A stretch of 64,000 nt of DNA, taken from Mycobacterium sp. 155. GTDB lineage: Bacteria; Actinomycetota; Actinomycetes; Mycobacteriales; Mycobacteriaceae. The notes under the pieces were generated by a model, which did no database searches, was not told the DNA's origin, and saw nothing but the letters and a program-made list of their open reading frames with translations. Where the stretch lies: positions 682,001 to 746,000 of the forward strand of contig NZ_KB892705.1 in NCBI RefSeq assembly GCF_000373905.1, read 5' to 3'. The position numbers were made by a program, and so were the translations under genes. The first letter of the stretch is position 1, and every line of letters begins with the position of its first letter. This document shows positions 1 through 10,067 of this stretch, in pieces.

Positions 1-297
1 TCGAAGGTCGCGTTCCTGGCTTGGCATGCCTGGCACGACGCCGACCTGGGGGACTGGCCGGCCGGCTTCCCCGAGGACAAGCGACCGGTCTACTCGCTCA
101 AGGAGATCCGGCACTGGCTGCAAGTGTTCGCACAGCGGTTTTATTCGTTCTCCCAGTTCAAACGATCGGCACTGCCCAACGGGCCCAAGGTGTCGGCCGG
201 CGGTGCACTGTCGCCGCGCGGAGACTGGCGGGCGCCGTCGGACATGTCGGCACGGATCTGGCTCGACGAGATCGAGCGCGACATTCCCGAGGCTTGA
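1..297 (+). CDS. nadE: Glutamine-dependent NAD+ synthetase, C-terminal end (partial)
   Basis: This is the last 98 codons of an ORF open at the left edge, ending in TGA. NadE amidates nicotinic acid adenine dinucleotide to NAD+ in the cytoplasm, using ammonia released from glutamine by an N-terminal amidase domain that lies outside the window. The visible tail contains the stretch [20 protein letters not shown] followed by [13 protein letters not shown], which I recognise as the end of actinobacterial NadE. It converges on rbsK, with seven bases between the two stops, which matches the nadE/rbsK neighbourhood of other mycobacteria. The start and catalytic parts cannot be assessed here. Confidence 0.9.
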   Translation, partial: SKVAFLAWHAWHDADLGDWPAGFPEDKRPVYSLKEIRHWLQVFAQRFYSFSQFKRSALPNGPKVSAGGALSPRGDWRAPSDMSARIWLDEIERDIPEA

Positions 298-304
298 CGA
301 CCCC

Positions 305-1165
305 TCAGCGGGCAAGCATCGCGTCGATGTCGGCCACGGTGGGTGCGCAGTCACCCGCACCGTGCACCAGCGTCGCGAGCGCACCGGCCGCGCACGCCCG
401 GCGCAGCGCCTCATCGAACCCCGAGCGCCAATCGGCGGCCAGCACGCCGGCGAACACGTCGCCGGCTCCGGCGGTGTCCACCGCCTTGACGGACGGCGAC
501 CGCACGTCGAACCGCTCCTCGGCACCCACGTAGCTCGCGCCCCGCGAACCCCGCGTGATGACGAGATGGGTCACCGGCCAATGCCATTCAGCGGCTTCGG
601 TCTCGTTGACCACCACCACGTCGACCAGTTCGGACAGTGCCAAAAGCTGATGAGCGTGGGTGCCGGGTGGTGACGCGTTGAGCATGACGACCGCGCCGGC
701 CGTTCGCGCGAGGCGGGCCGCCGCGATCGCGGTCGCTGGCGGGATCTCCAGTTGCATCAACACCACATCGGCGGAGGTGATCGCGGTGCGCGCGGCGGCG
801 GATTCCACCTCGAGGTGCGCGTTGGCGCCGGGCGCCACCACGATGCTGTTCTCCCCGTTGGCGTCGACGACGATGGCTGCCGATCCACTGGGACCGGGCA
901 CGGTCGCGACCGCGGCGAGTTCGACACCGTTGGCGCCGAGGTGGGTGCGAAGCGAGTGTGCGGCAGCGTCGTCGCCGAGTGCGGCTACGAGGCACACCGA
1001 GGCCCCGGCCCGCGCCGCAGCGACCGCCTGATTACCCCCCTTGCCGCCCGACGCCGACGACAGCGACGATGCCAGCACCGTCTGCCCGGGTTTGGGCAGT
1101 GTCTGCACGGCGAACGTGAGATCGGCGTTGACGCTTCCGACCACGCACACTCGTGAGGACGCCAT
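305..1165 (-). CDS. rbsK: Ribokinase (PfkB family sugar kinase)
   Basis: This is a 286-residue PfkB-family kinase expected to phosphorylate ribose to ribose 5-phosphate with ATP. The N-terminus VCVVGSVNADLTF and the following GGKGGNQAVAAARAGA are the sugar-binding signature of ribokinases. Near the C-terminus, DTAGAGDVFAGVLA is the PfkB signature 2, with the catalytic Asp in GAGD. The ATG at 1165 puts the family motif at residue 5; in-frame sequence upstream of it looks non-coding. The gene converges on nadE and is divergent from proA. Substrate assignment rests on family resemblance only. Confidence 0.88.
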   Translation of the reverse strand: MASSRVCVVGSVNADLTFAVQTLPKPGQTVLASSLSSASGGKGGNQAVAAARAGASVCLVAALGDDAAAHSLRTHLGANGVELAAVATVPGPSGSAAIVVDANGENSIVVAPGANAHLEVESAAARTAITSADVVLMQLEIPPATAIAAARLARTAGAVVMLNASPPGTHAHQLLALSELVDVVVVNETEAAEWHWPVTHLVITRGSRGASYVGAEERFDVRSPSVKAVDTAGAGDVFAGVLAADWRSGFDEALRRACAAGALATLVHGAGDCAPTVADIDAMLAR

Positions 1166-1237
1166 AGTCGACAACGCTAAACCAGCGGTGTGCTGACGCG
1201 CGTCGAGCCGGGTGAACACCTCCGATACCCTGGGACG

Positions 1238-2497
1238 ATGAGTGTGCAGACACCGCCCGTGAGCGCGCCGACGCAGGATTTGCGGGAACAGGTGCACGAG
1301 TCCGCCCGCCGCGCCCGAATCGCGGCGCGCACGTTGGCCACCCTCAACACGGCCACCAAGAACCGTGCCCTTCATGCTGCCGCCGACAGTGTGCTGGCCT
1401 GCGTCGACGCGGTGCTGGCGGCCAACGCCGGCGACCTCGACGCGGCTCGTGACGCCGGCACGCCGGAGGCCATGCTGGACCGGCTGGCGCTCAACCCGCA
1501 GCGGATCGACGGCATCGCCGCGGGCCTGCGCCAGGTCGCCGGGCTGCCCGATCCGATCGGTGAGGTGCTGCGGGGGCGCACCCTGCCCAACGGCCTGCAG
1601 CTGCGGCAGCAGCGTGTGCCCCTCGGCGTGGTGGGCATGGTCTACGAGGGTCGGCCCAACGTCACGGTCGACGCGTTCGGACTGACACTCAAATCCGGCA
1701 ATGCGGCATTGCTACGCGGCAGTTCCTCCGCGGTCCGCTCCAACGAGGCACTGGTGGCGGCCTTGCGGGCTGCGCTGCTCGCCGAGGGCCTGCCCGCCGA
1801 TGCCGTGCAGCTGCTGCCCAGTCACGACCGCGCCAGTGTGACGCACCTGATCCAGGCCCGCGGTCTGGTCGACGTCGTGATCCCGCGCGGTGGGGCCGGC
1901 CTGATCGACGCCGTGGTGCGCGATGCCCAGGTGCCGACGATCGAGACCGGCGTCGGCAATTGCCATGTCTACGTTCATGAGTCGGCCGACCTCGACCTGG
2001 CCGAGAAGATCCTGCTGAACTCCAAGACCCGGCGGCCCAGCGTGTGCAATTCGGCCGAGTCGCTGCTGGTCGATGCGTCCATCGCCGACGTCGCGGTACC
2101 GCGGCTCGTCGCCGCGCTGCAGGACGCCGGTGTCACCGTGCACGCCGACCCCTCCGAGGACGAGCTGCGCGCGGAGTTCCTGTCGATGGACATTGCGCTG
2201 GCCGTAGTAGATGGAGTGGATGCCGCCATCGCCCACGTCAACGAGTACGGCACCGGGCACACCGAAGCCATCGTGACAACCGATCTGGCTGCGGCACAGC
2301 GGTTCACCGAGCGGGTGGATGCCGCCGCGGTGATGGTCAACGCGTCCACCGCCTTCACCGACGGTGAGCAGTTCGGCTTCGGCGCCGAGATCGGCATATC
2401 CACCCAGAAGCTGCATGCCCGCGGCCCGATGGGACTGTCCGAGCTGACCTCGACGAAATGGATTGTGTGGGGCGAGGGCCAGACCCGCCAGGCCTAG
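1238..2497 (+). CDS. proA: Glutamate-5-semialdehyde dehydrogenase (gamma-glutamyl phosphate reductase)
   Basis: A 419-residue aldehyde-dehydrogenase-fold enzyme catalysing the NADPH-dependent reduction of gamma-glutamyl phosphate, the second step of proline synthesis. Family landmarks are [32 protein letters not shown], and the catalytic cysteine in [17 protein letters not shown]. The C-terminal [17 protein letters not shown] is typical of ProA. The ATG at 1238 is preferred over the in-frame start at 1190 because conserved sequence begins only after it. The MoxR gene follows 20 bp downstream and could be cotranscribed. Confidence 0.95.
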   Translation: MSVQTPPVSAPTQDLREQVHESARRARIAARTLATLNTATKNRALHAAADSVLACVDAVLAANAGDLDAARDAGTPEAMLDRLALNPQRIDGIAAGLRQVAGLPDPIGEVLRGRTLPNGLQLRQQRVPLGVVGMVYEGRPNVTVDAFGLTLKSGNAALLRGSSSAVRSNEALVAALRAALLAEGLPADAVQLLPSHDRASVTHLIQARGLVDVVIPRGGAGLIDAVVRDAQVPTIETGVGNCHVYVHESADLDLAEKILLNSKTRRPSVCNSAESLLVDASIADVAVPRLVAALQDAGVTVHADPSEDELRAEFLSMDIALAVVDGVDAAIAHVNEYGTGHTEAIVTTDLAAAQRFTERVDAAAVMVNASTAFTDGEQFGFGAEIGISTQKLHARGPMGLSELTSTKWIVWGEGQTRQA

Positions 2498-2517
2498 ACG
2501 ACAAAAGGGAGAAACAC

Positions 2518-3402
2518 GTGTGCGTGCCCGCGCGCCCGGCACCGCTGTTCGCCGATATCGACGATGTGGCACGACGACTGGCCGAAACCGGATACCTGCC
2601 CGATACCGCCACTGCCACCGCGGTTTTCCTCGCAGACCGGCTCGGCAAGCCGTTGCTGGTGGAGGGGCCCGCGGGCGTGGGCAAGACCGAACTGGCCCGC
2701 GCGGTCGCCCAGAGCACCGGCAGCGAACTCGTGCGGCTGCAGTGCTACGAAGGCGTCGATGAAGCCCGCGCGCTCTACGAATGGAATCACGCCAAGCAGA
2801 TCCTGCGGATCCAGGCGGGTCAAGGTGAGGGAGCGGACTGGGACCGCACGAAGGACGACGTGTTCAGCGAGGAGTTCCTGCTGAGCCGCCCGCTGCTGAC
2901 TGCGATCCGACGCACCGACCCGACCGTGTTGCTGATCGACGAGACCGACAAGGCCGACATCGAGATCGAGGGCCTGCTGTTGGAGGTGCTGTCCGACTTC
3001 GCGGTCACGGTGCCGGAACTGGGCACCATCACCGCCGAGCGGCCACCGTTCGTGCTGCTGACGTCCAACGCCACCCGCGAGTTGTCAGAGGCGCTCAAGC
3101 GGCGTTGCCTCTTCCTGCACATCGACTTTCCCGATGCCGAGCGGGAGCGACGCATCCTTTTGTCCCGGGTGCCGGAACTGCCCGAGCACATCGCGGCCGA
3201 ACTCGTCCGGATCATCGGGGTGCTGCGGGGCATGCAGCTCAAGAAGCTGCCGTCGGTCGCCGAGACGATCGACTGGGGCCGCACCGTGCTGGCCCTCGGC
3301 CTGGACACCATCGACGATGCCATGATCGCCGCCACGCTCGGGGTTGTGCTCAAACACCAGTCCGACCAGCAGCGAGCCGCCGGGGAGCTGAAGCTCAACT
3401 GA
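2518..3402 (+). CDS. MoxR-family AAA+ ATPase
   Basis: A 294-residue AAA+ ATPase of the MoxR type, chaperone-like proteins that normally work with a von Willebrand factor A partner. Walker A is GPAGVGKT at about residues 50-57 and Walker B is LLIDETD at about 138-144. The downstream TSNATRELSEALKRRC holds sensor and arginine-finger residues. A GTG at 2518 is chosen because AAAAGGGAG lies 6-7 bases upstream. The stop overlaps the ATG of the VWA gene (ATGA-type), so the two are translationally coupled and probably form one functional pair. The client is unknown. Confidence 0.88.
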   Translation: MCVPARPAPLFADIDDVARRLAETGYLPDTATATAVFLADRLGKPLLVEGPAGVGKTELARAVAQSTGSELVRLQCYEGVDEARALYEWNHAKQILRIQAGQGEGADWDRTKDDVFSEEFLLSRPLLTAIRRTDPTVLLIDETDKADIEIEGLLLEVLSDFAVTVPELGTITAERPPFVLLTSNATRELSEALKRRCLFLHIDFPDAERERRILLSRVPELPEHIAAELVRIIGVLRGMQLKKLPSVAETIDWGRTVLALGLDTIDDAMIAATLGVVLKHQSDQQRAAGELKLN

Positions 3403-4847
3403 TGGCCTCCCGTCGAACCCGACCGCCCCAACCGCTGGCCCCGCACGGCCTGCCCGGGCATCTCGTCGAGTTCGTCGCAGCCCTTCGCAAGCAAGGCATC
3501 TCGGTGGGCCCGTCAGAGACGGTCGATGCCGGTCGGGTGATGACAGTGTTGGGGCTGGGGGACCGTGAGGCGCTGCGTGAGGGCATCGCGTGCGCGGTGC
3601 TGCGCCGCGCCGACCACCGCGACACCTATGACGCGATGTTCGACCTGTTCTTCCCGCCGGCGCTGGGCGCGCGCACGGCACTGTCCGACGACGAGGCGCC
3701 CGGCGACCGAGCACAGCAGCTGCCTTCGGCGGATGTCGATGCCATGCGGGCCGCGTTGGAGCAGATGCTCTCCGACAACGAAGATCCGGCCGGCCTCGAC
3801 GACCGGTTAGCGGCGATGATCGCCCAGATCGTCGGGACCTACGGCCTATACAACTCGAGCCGCGGGCCGGCGTACTCGGCGTATCAGGCGCTCAAGGCGA
3901 TGAGCCTGGACGATCTGGAGGGTCGGCTGCTCGCGGGGCTGCTGGCTCCGTACGGCGACAAGCCCACGCCCACCCAGGAGGCGATCGCCAAAGCGATGGC
4001 TGCGCAGCGTATCTCACAGTTGCGCAAGATGGTGGAGGCCGAGACCAAACGTCGCACCGCCGAGCAGTTGGGCCGCGAGCATGTGCAGGTTTACGGTGTG
4101 CCACAACTGGCCGAGAACGTGGAATTCCTGCGCGCCTCAGGCGAACAGCTGCGCCAGATGCGCAAGACCGTTGCGCCGTTGGCCCGCACCCTGGCGACCC
4201 GGCTGGCCGTGCGTCGTCGTCGCTCCCGCGCCGGGGAGATCGACCTGCGCAAGACACTGCGCAAGTCCATGTCGACCGGTGGGGTGCCGATCGACGTGGT
4301 GCTCCGCAAGCCGCACCCGGCCCGGCCCGAGCTGGTCGTGCTGTGCGACGTGTCCGGCTCGGTGGCCGGTTTCAGCCACTTCACGCTGATGCTGGTGGCA
4401 GCGCTGCGTCAGCAGTTCTCGCGGGTCCGCATTTTCGCCTTCATCGACACCACCGACGAGGTCACCGAGCTGTTCGGCCCCGAATCCGATCTTGCGGTCG
4501 CGGTACAGCGCATCACTCGAGAGGCGGGTGTCTACACCCGCGACGGACACTCCGACTACGGGCATGCCTTCGTATCGTTCCTGGACCGCTACCCGAGTGT
4601 GCTCTCACCGCGCAGTTCGCTGCTAGTGCTCGGCGACGGACGCAACAACTATCGCAACCCGCAGGCCGACCTGCTGGCGCACCTCGTGTCGGCGAGCCGG
4701 CACGCGCACTGGCTCAACCCCGAACCGAGGCACCTGTGGGGCAGCGGGGACTCCGCGGCGCCGAAATACGGCGAGGTGATCACCATGCACGAGTGCCGCT
4801 CGGCCAAGCAGCTCGCCTCTGTGATCGACGGGCTGTTGCCGGTCTGA
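3402..4847 (+). CDS. VWA domain-containing CoxE-like protein
   Basis: A 481-residue cytoplasmic protein, the usual partner of MoxR ATPases. The C-terminal half is a von Willebrand factor A domain. The MIDAS metal site is visible as DVSGS at about residues 316-320, and GDGRNN near residue 413 is another MIDAS-side motif. The N-terminal half is helical, with a basic Arg-rich patch at about 270-276. The ATG at 3402 overlaps the TGA of the MoxR gene. MoxR-VWA pairs mature or insert metal centres in several systems, but no substrate is adjacent here, so the role remains open. Confidence 0.87.
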   Translation: MASRRTRPPQPLAPHGLPGHLVEFVAALRKQGISVGPSETVDAGRVMTVLGLGDREALREGIACAVLRRADHRDTYDAMFDLFFPPALGARTALSDDEAPGDRAQQLPSADVDAMRAALEQMLSDNEDPAGLDDRLAAMIAQIVGTYGLYNSSRGPAYSAYQALKAMSLDDLEGRLLAGLLAPYGDKPTPTQEAIAKAMAAQRISQLRKMVEAETKRRTAEQLGREHVQVYGVPQLAENVEFLRASGEQLRQMRKTVAPLARTLATRLAVRRRRSRAGEIDLRKTLRKSMSTGGVPIDVVLRKPHPARPELVVLCDVSGSVAGFSHFTLMLVAALRQQFSRVRIFAFIDTTDEVTELFGPESDLAVAVQRITREAGVYTRDGHSDYGHAFVSFLDRYPSVLSPRSSLLVLGDGRNNYRNPQADLLAHLVSASRHAHWLNPEPRHLWGSGDSAAPKYGEVITMHECRSAKQLASVIDGLLPV

Positions 4848-4911
4848 ACGGGTCGCAGTCGGTTACGCGCCGGGTCGGCCGCCCGTCGACGCTGCCGTAA
4901 GCTGGCTGTTC

Positions 4912-5562
4912 GTGGTAACGCGGCGCAGGCTGGGTGTGATGGGTGGGACGTTCGATCCCATCCACAATGGGCACCTCGTCGCCGCCAGCGAGGTGGCCGA
5001 CCTGTTCGAGTTGGACGAAGTGGTGTTCGTGCCGACCGGCGAGCCCTGGCAGAAGCACGACCGGCCGGTCAGCACTGCCGAGGACCGGTACCTCATGACG
5101 GTCATCGCCACGGCGTCCAACCCGCGGTTCTCGGTGAGCCGCGTCGACATCGACCGGGGTGGTCCCACCTACACCACCGACACGTTGCGTGACCTGCGCA
5201 AACTCAACGTGGACAGCGATCTGTTCTTCATCACCGGCGCCGATGCCCTGGCGTCGATCCTGTCCTGGCAGAACTGGGAGGAATTGTTTTCGATGGCAAA
5301 GTTCGTTGGTGTGAGCCGACCGGGCTACGAGCTCGACGGTAAGCACATCCTGGCGGTGCGCCAGGAGCTGCCGTCCGACGCGTTACAACTGGTCGAGGTG
5401 CCTGCGCTGGCGATCTCGTCGAGCGATTGCCGGCAGCGTGCAGAGGCGTTGCGGCCCATCTGGTACCTGGTGCCCGACGGGGTGGTGCAGTACGTAGCGA
5501 AGCGCGGCCTCTATACCGCGGACGTGAAGAGTGGCCACAACGGTGGGAAGGGTGTCTCATGA
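4912..5562 (+). CDS. nadD: Nicotinate-nucleotide adenylyltransferase
   Basis: A 216-residue NadD, which condenses nicotinate mononucleotide with ATP to give NaAD, the substrate of the NadE at the left edge. The nucleotidyltransferase motif [12 protein letters not shown] (residues 10-21) and the C-terminal [11 protein letters not shown] (an ISSTxxR-type motif) identify it. It starts at a GTG at 4912. The stop overlaps the rsfS ATG by four bases (ATGA), the standard actinobacterial nadD-rsfS arrangement. Function is well supported. Confidence 0.95.
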   Translation: MVTRRRLGVMGGTFDPIHNGHLVAASEVADLFELDEVVFVPTGEPWQKHDRPVSTAEDRYLMTVIATASNPRFSVSRVDIDRGGPTYTTDTLRDLRKLNVDSDLFFITGADALASILSWQNWEELFSMAKFVGVSRPGYELDGKHILAVRQELPSDALQLVEVPALAISSSDCRQRAEALRPIWYLVPDGVVQYVAKRGLYTADVKSGHNGGKGVS

Positions 5563-5936
5563 CCGCCACGGCTGAAGCCGTCGCAATGGCCGAGGTGGCC
5601 GCCCGCGCGGCGGCCGGCAAGCTCGCCGACGACGTCGTGGTGATCGACGTGTCCGGGCAGCTGATCATCACCGACTGCTTCGTGATCGCCTCGGCATCCA
5701 ACGAACGGCAGGTCAACGCCATCGTCGACGAGGTCGAGGACAAGATGCGCCTGGCGGGCTACAAACCGGCCCGTCGTGAGGGTGCCCGGGAAGGGCGCTG
5801 GACGCTGCTGGACTACGTCGACATCGTGGTGCATATCCAGCACCAGGACGAGCGCAACTTCTACGCACTGGACCGCTTGTGGCGGGACTGCCCGCAGATC
5901 TCCGTAGAGCTGGATCACGACGGCTCCGGGGAATGA
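5559..5936 (+). CDS. rsfS: Ribosome silencing factor (RsfS/YbeB/Iojap family)
   Basis: A 125-residue RsfS. It binds ribosomal protein uL14 and prevents 30S-50S joining, slowing translation during starvation. The family core is visible as [21 protein letters not shown] and, near the end, [25 protein letters not shown] (given here only as the diagnostic region, residues about 87-111). The start is the ATG at 5559 overlapping the nadD stop; the longer in-frame ORF is rejected because it lies inside nadD. The phosphatase gene gpgP follows after seven bases, so nadD-rsfS-gpgP-octT-degV look like one transcription unit. Confidence 0.94.
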   Translation: MTATAEAVAMAEVAARAAAGKLADDVVVIDVSGQLIITDCFVIASASNERQVNAIVDEVEDKMRLAGYKPARREGAREGRWTLLDYVDIVVHIQHQDERNFYALDRLWRDCPQISVELDHDGSGE

Positions 5937-5943
5937 GGACGCG

Positions 5944-6612
5944 ATGAAAGTCCGGCGGCTGGTGCTACTCCGGCACGGCCAGACCGAGTACAACGCCGGT
6001 AGCCGGATGCAGGGCCAGCTCGACACCGACTTGTCCGATCTGGGTCGGGATCAGGCCGCAGCGGCCGCCGAGGTGCTGGCGAAACGACAACCGCTGCTGA
6101 TCATCTCGTCGGATCTCAAACGCGCACTGGACACCGCCATGACGCTCGGGGACCGTGCCGGACTGCCGGTGCAGGTCGACAAGCGGCTCCGCGAGACGCA
6201 TCTGGGAGACTGGCAGGGCCTGACACACCTGGAGGTCGACGCCCTGGCACCCGGGGCAAGGGCGATTTGGCGCGAAGACGCCCGGTGGGCGCCGCACGGC
6301 GGTGAGAGCCGTGTCGACGTTGCCGAACGCAGTATTCCCCTGGTGGCTGAAATCGTTGCCGGGCAACATGAGTGGGGGCTCGACGCACCTGAGCGGCCGG
6401 TGGTGTTGGTGGCCCACGGTGGTTTGATCGCAGCACTTACGGCGGGGTTGTTGGCCCTGCCGGTCGACAACTGGCCGGCGCTCGGCGGCATGGGCAATGC
6501 CAGCTGGGTACAGCTGACAGGCCATTCCGACGACGATGCGCCCTTCGGCGACATCCGGTGGCGGCTGGACGTGTGGAACGCCTCGGCGCAGGTGGCCAAC
6601 GATGTCCTCTGA
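5944..6612 (+). CDS. gpgP: Histidine phosphatase, probable glucosyl-3-phosphoglycerate phosphatase
   Basis: A 222-residue member of the histidine phosphatase (phosphoglycerate mutase-like) superfamily. The catalytic RHG sits in [10 protein letters not shown] at about residues 10-14, and the second catalytic histidine in [10 protein letters not shown] at about 158. Position and sequence match M. tuberculosis Rv2419c, shown to dephosphorylate glucosyl-3-phosphoglycerate in methylglucose lipopolysaccharide (MGLP) synthesis. The immediate downstream overlap with an octT-like gene, also an MGLP enzyme, supports the specific assignment. A general phosphatase remains possible. Confidence 0.85.
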   Translation: MKVRRLVLLRHGQTEYNAGSRMQGQLDTDLSDLGRDQAAAAAEVLAKRQPLLIISSDLKRALDTAMTLGDRAGLPVQVDKRLRETHLGDWQGLTHLEVDALAPGARAIWREDARWAPHGGESRVDVAERSIPLVAEIVAGQHEWGLDAPERPVVLVAHGGLIAALTAGLLALPVDNWPALGGMGNASWVQLTGHSDDDAPFGDIRWRLDVWNASAQVANDVL

Positions 6613-7363
6613 CCCCACGGTCGAGTCGTACCGCGGGGGCTCGGCGACGCTGTTGGTGTTCGCCGACTCGCTGTCCTACTTCGGCCCGACCGGCGGCCTG
6701 CCGTCTGACGATCCCCGGATCTGGCCCAATATCGTTGCTGAACAACTGGGTTGGGACCTGGAGCTCATCGGGCGCATCGGCTGGACCTGTCGGGATGTGT
6801 GGTGGGCGGCTACTCAGGACCCGCGGGCTTGGGCGGCATTGCCGCGGGCGGGCGCGGTCATCTTCGCGACCGGTGGCATGGATTCGCTGCCGTCACCGCT
6901 ACCGACGGCGCTGCGGGAACTGATCCGCTATGTGCGGCCACAGTGGTTACGGCGATGGGCGCGCGATGGCTACGGGTGGGCACAGCCGCGGTTGTCGTCG
7001 ATCGCCCGCTCGGCGCTGCCGCCGCACGTCACCGTTGAATATCTCGAAATGACCCGGAGCGCCATTGATTTCAACCGCCCGGGTATTCCGGTGGTGGCAT
7101 CCCTGCCTTCGGTCCACATCGCCAAGACCTACGGCAAGGCCCACCACGGTCGGGAGCCGACGGTGCAGGCCATCACGGCCTGGGCCGAGCAGCACGATGT
7201 TCCGCTGGTAGACCTGAAAGCGGCCGTCGCTGACGAAGTGCTCAGCGGGCGGGGCAATCCCGACGGTATCCATTGGAGCTTCGAGGCGCACCGGGCGGTG
7301 GCCGAGTTGATGATCAAGGCCTTGGTGGCAGCAGGCGTCCCGCAACAGAATTCCGCCGACTGA
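6602..7363 (+). CDS. octT: SGNH-type acyltransferase, probable diglucosylglycerate octanoyltransferase
   Basis: A 253-residue SGNH/GDSL-fold protein. The nucleophile block is seen as [14 protein letters not shown] (residues about 17-30, Ser in ADS). The catalytic Asp and His fall in [13 protein letters not shown] near residue 220. It matches M. tuberculosis Rv2418c, reported to octanoylate diglucosylglycerate in MGLP synthesis. The ATG at 6602 overlaps the end of gpgP by 11 bp, so the two MGLP genes are coupled. Specificity is inferred from synteny. Confidence 0.8.
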   Translation: MSSDPTVESYRGGSATLLVFADSLSYFGPTGGLPSDDPRIWPNIVAEQLGWDLELIGRIGWTCRDVWWAATQDPRAWAALPRAGAVIFATGGMDSLPSPLPTALRELIRYVRPQWLRRWARDGYGWAQPRLSSIARSALPPHVTVEYLEMTRSAIDFNRPGIPVVASLPSVHIAKTYGKAHHGREPTVQAITAWAEQHDVPLVDLKAAVADEVLSGRGNPDGIHWSFEAHRAVAELMIKALVAAGVPQQNSAD

Positions 7364-7365
7364 CG

Positions 7366-8205
7366 ATGGCTGTCGTAGTGGTGACAGACTCGTCGTCGAG
7401 GCTGGGGGCCGAACAGCGTGATGGCTGGGCGATCCGGCAGGTGCCGCTGCACATACTCGTCGACGGCACCGATGTGCGTGACGGCGTCGACCCGCTCCCG
7501 TTCGACATTCACGATCGGGCCCGGGTGACCACAGCCGGTGCCTCCCCGAGTGAGCTCGCGGCGACCTACCGGCAGGCGCTGGCCGACAGTGACGGTGACG
7601 GCGTTGTCGCCGTGCATATTTCGGCGGCACTGTCGAGCACCTACAGTTCGGCCGCACTGGCGGCGCGGGAATTCGGCCAGGCGGTGCGGGTGGTCAACTC
7701 GCGATCGGCTGCGATGGGAGTGGGGTTCGTGGCGCTCGCCGCCGCGCGCTCGGCCCGCACCGGGGCGGGCCTCGACGAGGTCGAGGCGGCAGCCCGCGCG
7801 GCGGTGCCGCGCGGGCACGCGTTCATCGTGGTGCACCGGCTGGACAATCTGCGCCGCAGCGGCCGCATCGGTACCGCGGCGTCCTGGCTGGGCACCGCGC
7901 TGTCGCTCAATCCGTTGCTGAGCCTGGACGTCGACGGCCGGCTGGTGCTCTCGCAGCGAATCCGTACCGTGTCGAAAGCCCGTGCGGCACTTGTCGATCA
8001 AGTTGTCGGAGTGATCGGTGAACGGTCAGTCCGCGTCGCGGTGCACCACGTCGACAACCTTGCCGGCGCCGATGCGATCGGCGCCGCGCTCACCGCCCGA
8101 CTGCCGCAGTTGCAAACGCTGACGGTGACCGAGATGGGGCCTATGCTCGGCGTGCACGTCGGTGCGGGCGCGATCGGGGTGTGCGTATCGCTCAACAGCG
8201 GATGA
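7366..8205 (+). CDS. DegV family fatty-acid-binding protein
   Basis: A 279-residue DegV protein starting three bases after octT. The N-terminus VVVVTDSSSRL carries the TDSS lipid-headgroup motif of the family, and HISAALSSTYSSAALAA is the second conserved loop. DegV/FakB-like proteins bind a single fatty acid, in some bacteria to present it to a kinase; no FakA-like partner is visible here. Proximity to an octanoyltransferase fits a lipid-handling role, but that is inference. Mycobacterial counterpart: Rv2417c. Confidence 0.88.
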   Translation: MAVVVVTDSSSRLGAEQRDGWAIRQVPLHILVDGTDVRDGVDPLPFDIHDRARVTTAGASPSELAATYRQALADSDGDGVVAVHISAALSSTYSSAALAAREFGQAVRVVNSRSAAMGVGFVALAAARSARTGAGLDEVEAAARAAVPRGHAFIVVHRLDNLRRSGRIGTAASWLGTALSLNPLLSLDVDGRLVLSQRIRTVSKARAALVDQVVGVIGERSVRVAVHHVDNLAGADAIGAALTARLPQLQTLTVTEMGPMLGVHVGAGAIGVCVSLNSG

Positions 8206-8312
8206 CGGTGCCCAGCCCGCGAACCGCCCGGTGATCTGCCTGCGCTGGCGGGCGCAGCGCCCACGTCGCACAATCAGACTATGGATCCACAATGACGGAT
8301 CGAGGTCTGACC

Positions 8313-9167
8313 ATGGACATGCTCTATTCACTCGGGACGACTGCCCTCGGCGCGCTGATTCTGCTCTGGATCGGCGTCAGCAACATCCGCGTGGTCAAAC
8401 AGTACGAGCGGGGCGTGGTGTTCCGGTTCGGCCGCGTGCAGGACCAGGTCCGTGCACCGGGGTTGACCATGCTGATCCCGATCGCCGACCGACTGCAGAA
8501 GGTCAACACCCAGATCATCACCATGCCGGTCCCCGCACAGGACGGCATCACCCGCGACAACGTGACGGTGCGGGTCGATGCAGTGATCTACTTCAACGTG
8601 GTCGACCCCGTGCGGGCGGTGGTCGATGTGCAGGACTACATGTCGGCGATCGGTCAGGTCGCGCAGACTTCACTGCGCTCGATCATCGGCAAGAGCAACC
8701 TGGATGATCTGTTGTCCAACCGCGAACGGCTCAATCAAGGATTGGAGCTGCTCATCGACAATCCCGCGCTGGGCTGGGGTATCCACATCGACCGCGTCGA
8801 GATCAAGGATGTGGTGTTGCCGGACACGATGAAGCGCTCGATCGCCCGTCAGGCCGAGGCCGAGCGCGAGCGGCGGGCCCGCGTGATCACGGCCGACGGA
8901 GAACTCCAGGCCTCCGAGAAGCTCGCCGCAGCGGCCGATGTGATGGCTGCCGAGCCTGCGGCTCTGCAACTGCGACTGCTGGAGACCGTCGTCGAAGTGG
9001 CCGCGGAGAAGAATTCCACCCTGGTCCTGCCATTCCCGGTCGAACTCCTGCGGTTCCTGGAGCGAGCCACGCCGGAGCGGGTGCGGCCCAGCGTTCCTGA
9101 CGACGCCCGCGCGATCGCGCTCGACGAGCCGCTGCCCAGCCACACCGACCGGATGACCGCTCCATAG
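8313..9167 (+). CDS. Slipin / SPFH (band 7) domain membrane protein
   Basis: About 284 residues. One N-terminal membrane segment (LGTTALGALILLWIGV) is followed by the stomatin-like SPFH domain. That domain shows QYERGVVFRFGRV, the conserved proline turn in GLTMLIPIAD and QIITMPVPAQDGITRDNVTV. A charged coiled-coil RQAEAERERRARVITADGE follows. Such proteins oligomerise on the inner membrane and organise microdomains. I prefer the ATG at 8313, which has GAGGT seven bases upstream; an ATG at 8292 is in frame. In M. tuberculosis eis lies between degV and comEA, so this gene occupies that place. No NfeD-like partner is adjacent. Confidence 0.88.
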   Translation: MDMLYSLGTTALGALILLWIGVSNIRVVKQYERGVVFRFGRVQDQVRAPGLTMLIPIADRLQKVNTQIITMPVPAQDGITRDNVTVRVDAVIYFNVVDPVRAVVDVQDYMSAIGQVAQTSLRSIIGKSNLDDLLSNRERLNQGLELLIDNPALGWGIHIDRVEIKDVVLPDTMKRSIARQAEAERERRARVITADGELQASEKLAAAADVMAAEPAALQLRLLETVVEVAAEKNSTLVLPFPVELLRFLERATPERVRPSVPDDARAIALDEPLPSHTDRMTAP

Positions 9168-9260
9168 GTAGTTGTCCACAAAGCCGAGTTCATCCACAGC
9201 TGCCCGTCGATCGGGCGCTTAGCGGGCCGGCGCGTCTGTGCGGGTACCTACCGTCGTGGC

Positions 9261-10067
9261 ATGTCCACCGAACTGCCCGAGCAGCGGTTGCGCCGTCGGC
9301 TGGCGCCCGCCGACACGGTCCCCGATGATCTTGAGTCCGAACGTGAGCCTGGTGCTCCGCCGGACAGTGCGCTGACGCGCTGGCTGCCCGATACCGCATC
9401 CGACGGCCCATCGGGCTGGCTCGCGGCCGCGCGCGCCGACCCGGGACGGGCCGGGGTGGTGGCACTGGCCGTCGTCGGCGTGCTGGCCGTCCTGGTCACG
9501 GTGTTCACCCTGATCCGCGACAAGCCGCCGCCGGTGACAGCCGCCAATCTTCCTCCGGTGCAGATGGTTTCGTCGGCAAGTGCCACACCGAGCGCCACCG
9601 CCGGGCCCGTGGTGGTCAGCGTCGTGGGCTTGGTTCACAAACCCGGCCTGGCCACTCTGGATGCCGGAGCCCGCATCGCCGATGCACTCGCCGCAGCCGG
9701 CGGCCCGCTGGACGGAGCCGATCTCATCGGGCTGAACATGGCACGGCGCGTCACCGACGGCGAACAGATCGTCGTCGGAATCGCTGCGCCGCCGGGAAAA
9801 CCGGCCACCATGGGCAGTTCGGTGACGGGCGGGAGCACTACGACATCGTCCGGGCCGGCGGCGCCAGGGGCGCCGGGACCAGTGGATCTCAACACCGCGA
9901 CTGTGGAGCAACTCGACGCGTTGCCCGGGGTCGGTCCGGTGACCGCGGCCGCGATCGTGGCCTGGCGCGACACCCATGGCCGGTTCGGCAGCGTGGATCA
10001 GCTCGGCGAGGTCGACGGAATCGGCCAGGCGCGCCTGGAGAAACTGCGGCCGTTGGTCCGGGTGTGA
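9261..10067 (+). CDS. comEA: ComEA-like helix-hairpin-helix DNA-binding protein
   Basis: A 268-residue membrane-anchored DNA-binding protein. A hydrophilic N-terminal region is followed by one transmembrane segment (about residues 58-78, VVALAVVGVLAVLVTVFTLI). Next come a SLBB domain (VVSVVGLVHKPGLATLDAGA), a Gly/Ser/Thr linker and two helix-hairpin-helix motifs (VDLNTATVEQLDALPGVGPV and VDGIGQARLEKL). ComEA binds incoming double-stranded DNA outside the membrane. The stop overlaps the comEC start, and the order comEA-comEC-holA is the common actinobacterial one. Natural competence in mycobacteria is not established. Confidence 0.9.
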   Translation: MSTELPEQRLRRRLAPADTVPDDLESEREPGAPPDSALTRWLPDTASDGPSGWLAAARADPGRAGVVALAVVGVLAVLVTVFTLIRDKPPPVTAANLPPVQMVSSASATPSATAGPVVVSVVGLVHKPGLATLDAGARIADALAAAGGPLDGADLIGLNMARRVTDGEQIVVGIAAPPGKPATMGSSVTGGSTTTSSGPAAPGAPGPVDLNTATVEQLDALPGVGPVTAAAIVAWRDTHGRFGSVDQLGEVDGIGQARLEKLRPLVRV

